The position numbers were made by a program, and so were the translations under genes. From assembly GCA_964421355.1 (NCBI GenBank), contig CAYQWX010000096.1:1-5666 (forward strand): a stretch of 5,666 nt of DNA. Direction: 5' to 3'. Source of the DNA: JALTDM01 sp964421355. GTDB lineage: Bacteria; Bacteroidota; Bacteroidia; Bacteroidales; JALTDM01. The notes below the pieces were generated by a model. It did not search any database, was not told the origin of the DNA, and saw nothing but the letters and a program-made list of their open reading frames with translations. Below, one piece after another: positions 4,896-5,666 of the stretch. The first letter of the stretch is position 1; each line of letters begins with the position of its first letter.

Positions 4896-5666
4896 ATGAA
4901 TAAAAAGCTAAATACTAATGATTCTACATTTTTCACTAACGAAAATGGCAACACCTTGTTAGACAGATTTAAAGCCATACTAAAAGATGTTCAATTTTTT
5001 GACATTTTAGTGGGGTATTTTAGAATAAGCGGATTTTATCAATTATACGACTCTTTTGAGAATATCGAAAAAATCAGAATATTGGTTGGCTTAAATGTAG
5101 ATAACAAGACTTTCTCTATTATCGAAGCTGCCAAATCGGAAGGGAAACTTGATTTTGAAACACATTCCAGAACAAGAGAAATTATTGGTAAACAAATAAT
5201 TAAAGAAGTAGAAACAAGTGACGATACGGAAGTAGTTGAAAAAGGGATATTGAAATTTATAGAATGGCTGGAATCAGATAAAATTGAAATAAAAGCACAC
5301 CCCACACAAAACATACATGCAAAAGTTTACATCAGCAGATATTATGAAGATGATAGGGATTACGGAAATGTAATTACAGGTTCAAGTAATTTTTCGGAAT
5401 CAGGTTTGGTAGCCAATTATGAATTTAATGTGCAGTTAAAAAACAGTAATGATGTGGAATATGCCTTGAAAAGATTTGAGGCTCTTTGGAGTGAAGCAGT
5501 AGATGTTTCTGATTATTATGTAGACACTGTTAAAACAAAAACACATTTTAATGAGACAATTACACCATACCAACTTTACTTGAAAGTATTGTACGAATAT
5601 TTCAAAGCGGATTTAAGCCTGGATTCGGAATTGTTTTATCAATATTTACCGTCCCATTTTATGAGG
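4896..5666 (+). CDS. Phospholipase-D-like nuclease domain, probable N terminus of a large helicase (partial, 3' end outside window)
   Basis: The frame opens with ATG at 4896 and stays open for 257 codons to the window edge, so the C terminus is missing. Residues 15-70 hold an opening typical of PLD-domain helicases (LLDRFKAILKD, then FFDILVGYFRISGF, then KIRILVGLNVD). The PLD half-motif lies at IHAKVYI (H141, K143), followed by ITGSSNFSESGL (160-171, with G162, S163, S164 and N165). The Asp expected five residues after the lysine is absent; position 148 is Arg, with D152, D153 and D155 nearby. Such domains are DNA nuclease-like and often precede SNF2/DEAD-type helicase domains in restriction-modification and other defence loci. 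The tail (about 222-257, TPYQLYLKVLYEYFK) looks like the linker that precedes the helicase. The helicase part is inferred; a stand-alone PLD nuclease of the NgoFVII kind is the alternative. The start has an AAAAAG leader typical of the window. Confidence 0.75.
   Translation, partial: MNKKLNTNDSTFFTNENGNTLLDRFKAILKDVQFFDILVGYFRISGFYQLYDSFENIEKIRILVGLNVDNKTFSIIEAAKSEGKLDFETHSRTREIIGKQIIKEVETSDDTEVVEKGILKFIEWLESDKIEIKAHPTQNIHAKVYISRYYEDDRDYGNVITGSSNFSESGLVANYEFNVQLKNSNDVEYALKRFEALWSEAVDVSDYYVDTVKTKTHFNETITPYQLYLKVLYEYFKADLSLDSELFYQYLPSHFMR

Noticed and set aside
5039..5314. A 91-codon minus-strand frame opposite the PLD-domain gene
   Set aside because: It is the antisense shadow of a frame with recognisable PLD motifs, and its product has no motif of its own.

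Overview
The window looks like a stretch of a Bacteroidetes-type chromosome. The DNA is AT-rich, and the starts have A-rich leaders with no Shine-Dalgarno sequence. One secreted protein carries a short signal peptide ending in FSQ, and a promoter-like site fits the TTTG-N19-TAnnTTTG pattern of that phylum. The assignment is inferred from these traits, not from a database match.

Positions 1-615 hold no convincing gene. This stretch contains several short hairpin-forming inverted repeats and two diverged copies of a ~33 bp direct repeat, and looks like decayed dispersed-repeat DNA. A frame that stays open from 211 to 561 gives a low-complexity protein that I do not accept as a gene.

Positions 616-4783 hold six tightly packed + strand genes, with gaps or overlaps of 6, -8, 5, -8 and 12 nt, most likely one operon. 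They are a tandem-domain universal stress protein, a secreted SPOR-domain protein, the N- and C-terminal subunits of a split transketolase, the RdgB/HAM1 house-cleaning nucleotide pyrophosphatase, and a small membrane protein with a C-terminal zinc ribbon. The transketolase pair forms one thiamine-diphosphate enzyme of the non-oxidative pentose phosphate pathway, which supplies ribose 5-phosphate for nucleotides. RdgB removes deaminated purine nucleotides. The Usp and SPOR proteins suggest stress and envelope roles. Whether the six genes share a function or only a transcript cannot be told from sequence.

After a 112 nt gap with a good promoter match, a new gene starts at 4896 and runs off the right edge. 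Its first 257 residues form a phospholipase-D-like nuclease domain (IHAK...GSSNFS) of the type found at the N terminus of large SNF2/DEAD-like helicases in restriction-modification and defence loci. The conserved operon therefore ends near 4783 and an accessory, possibly defence-related, region may begin at about 4800. That edge is the most interesting part of the window, but the diagnostic helicase motifs and partner genes lie outside it.
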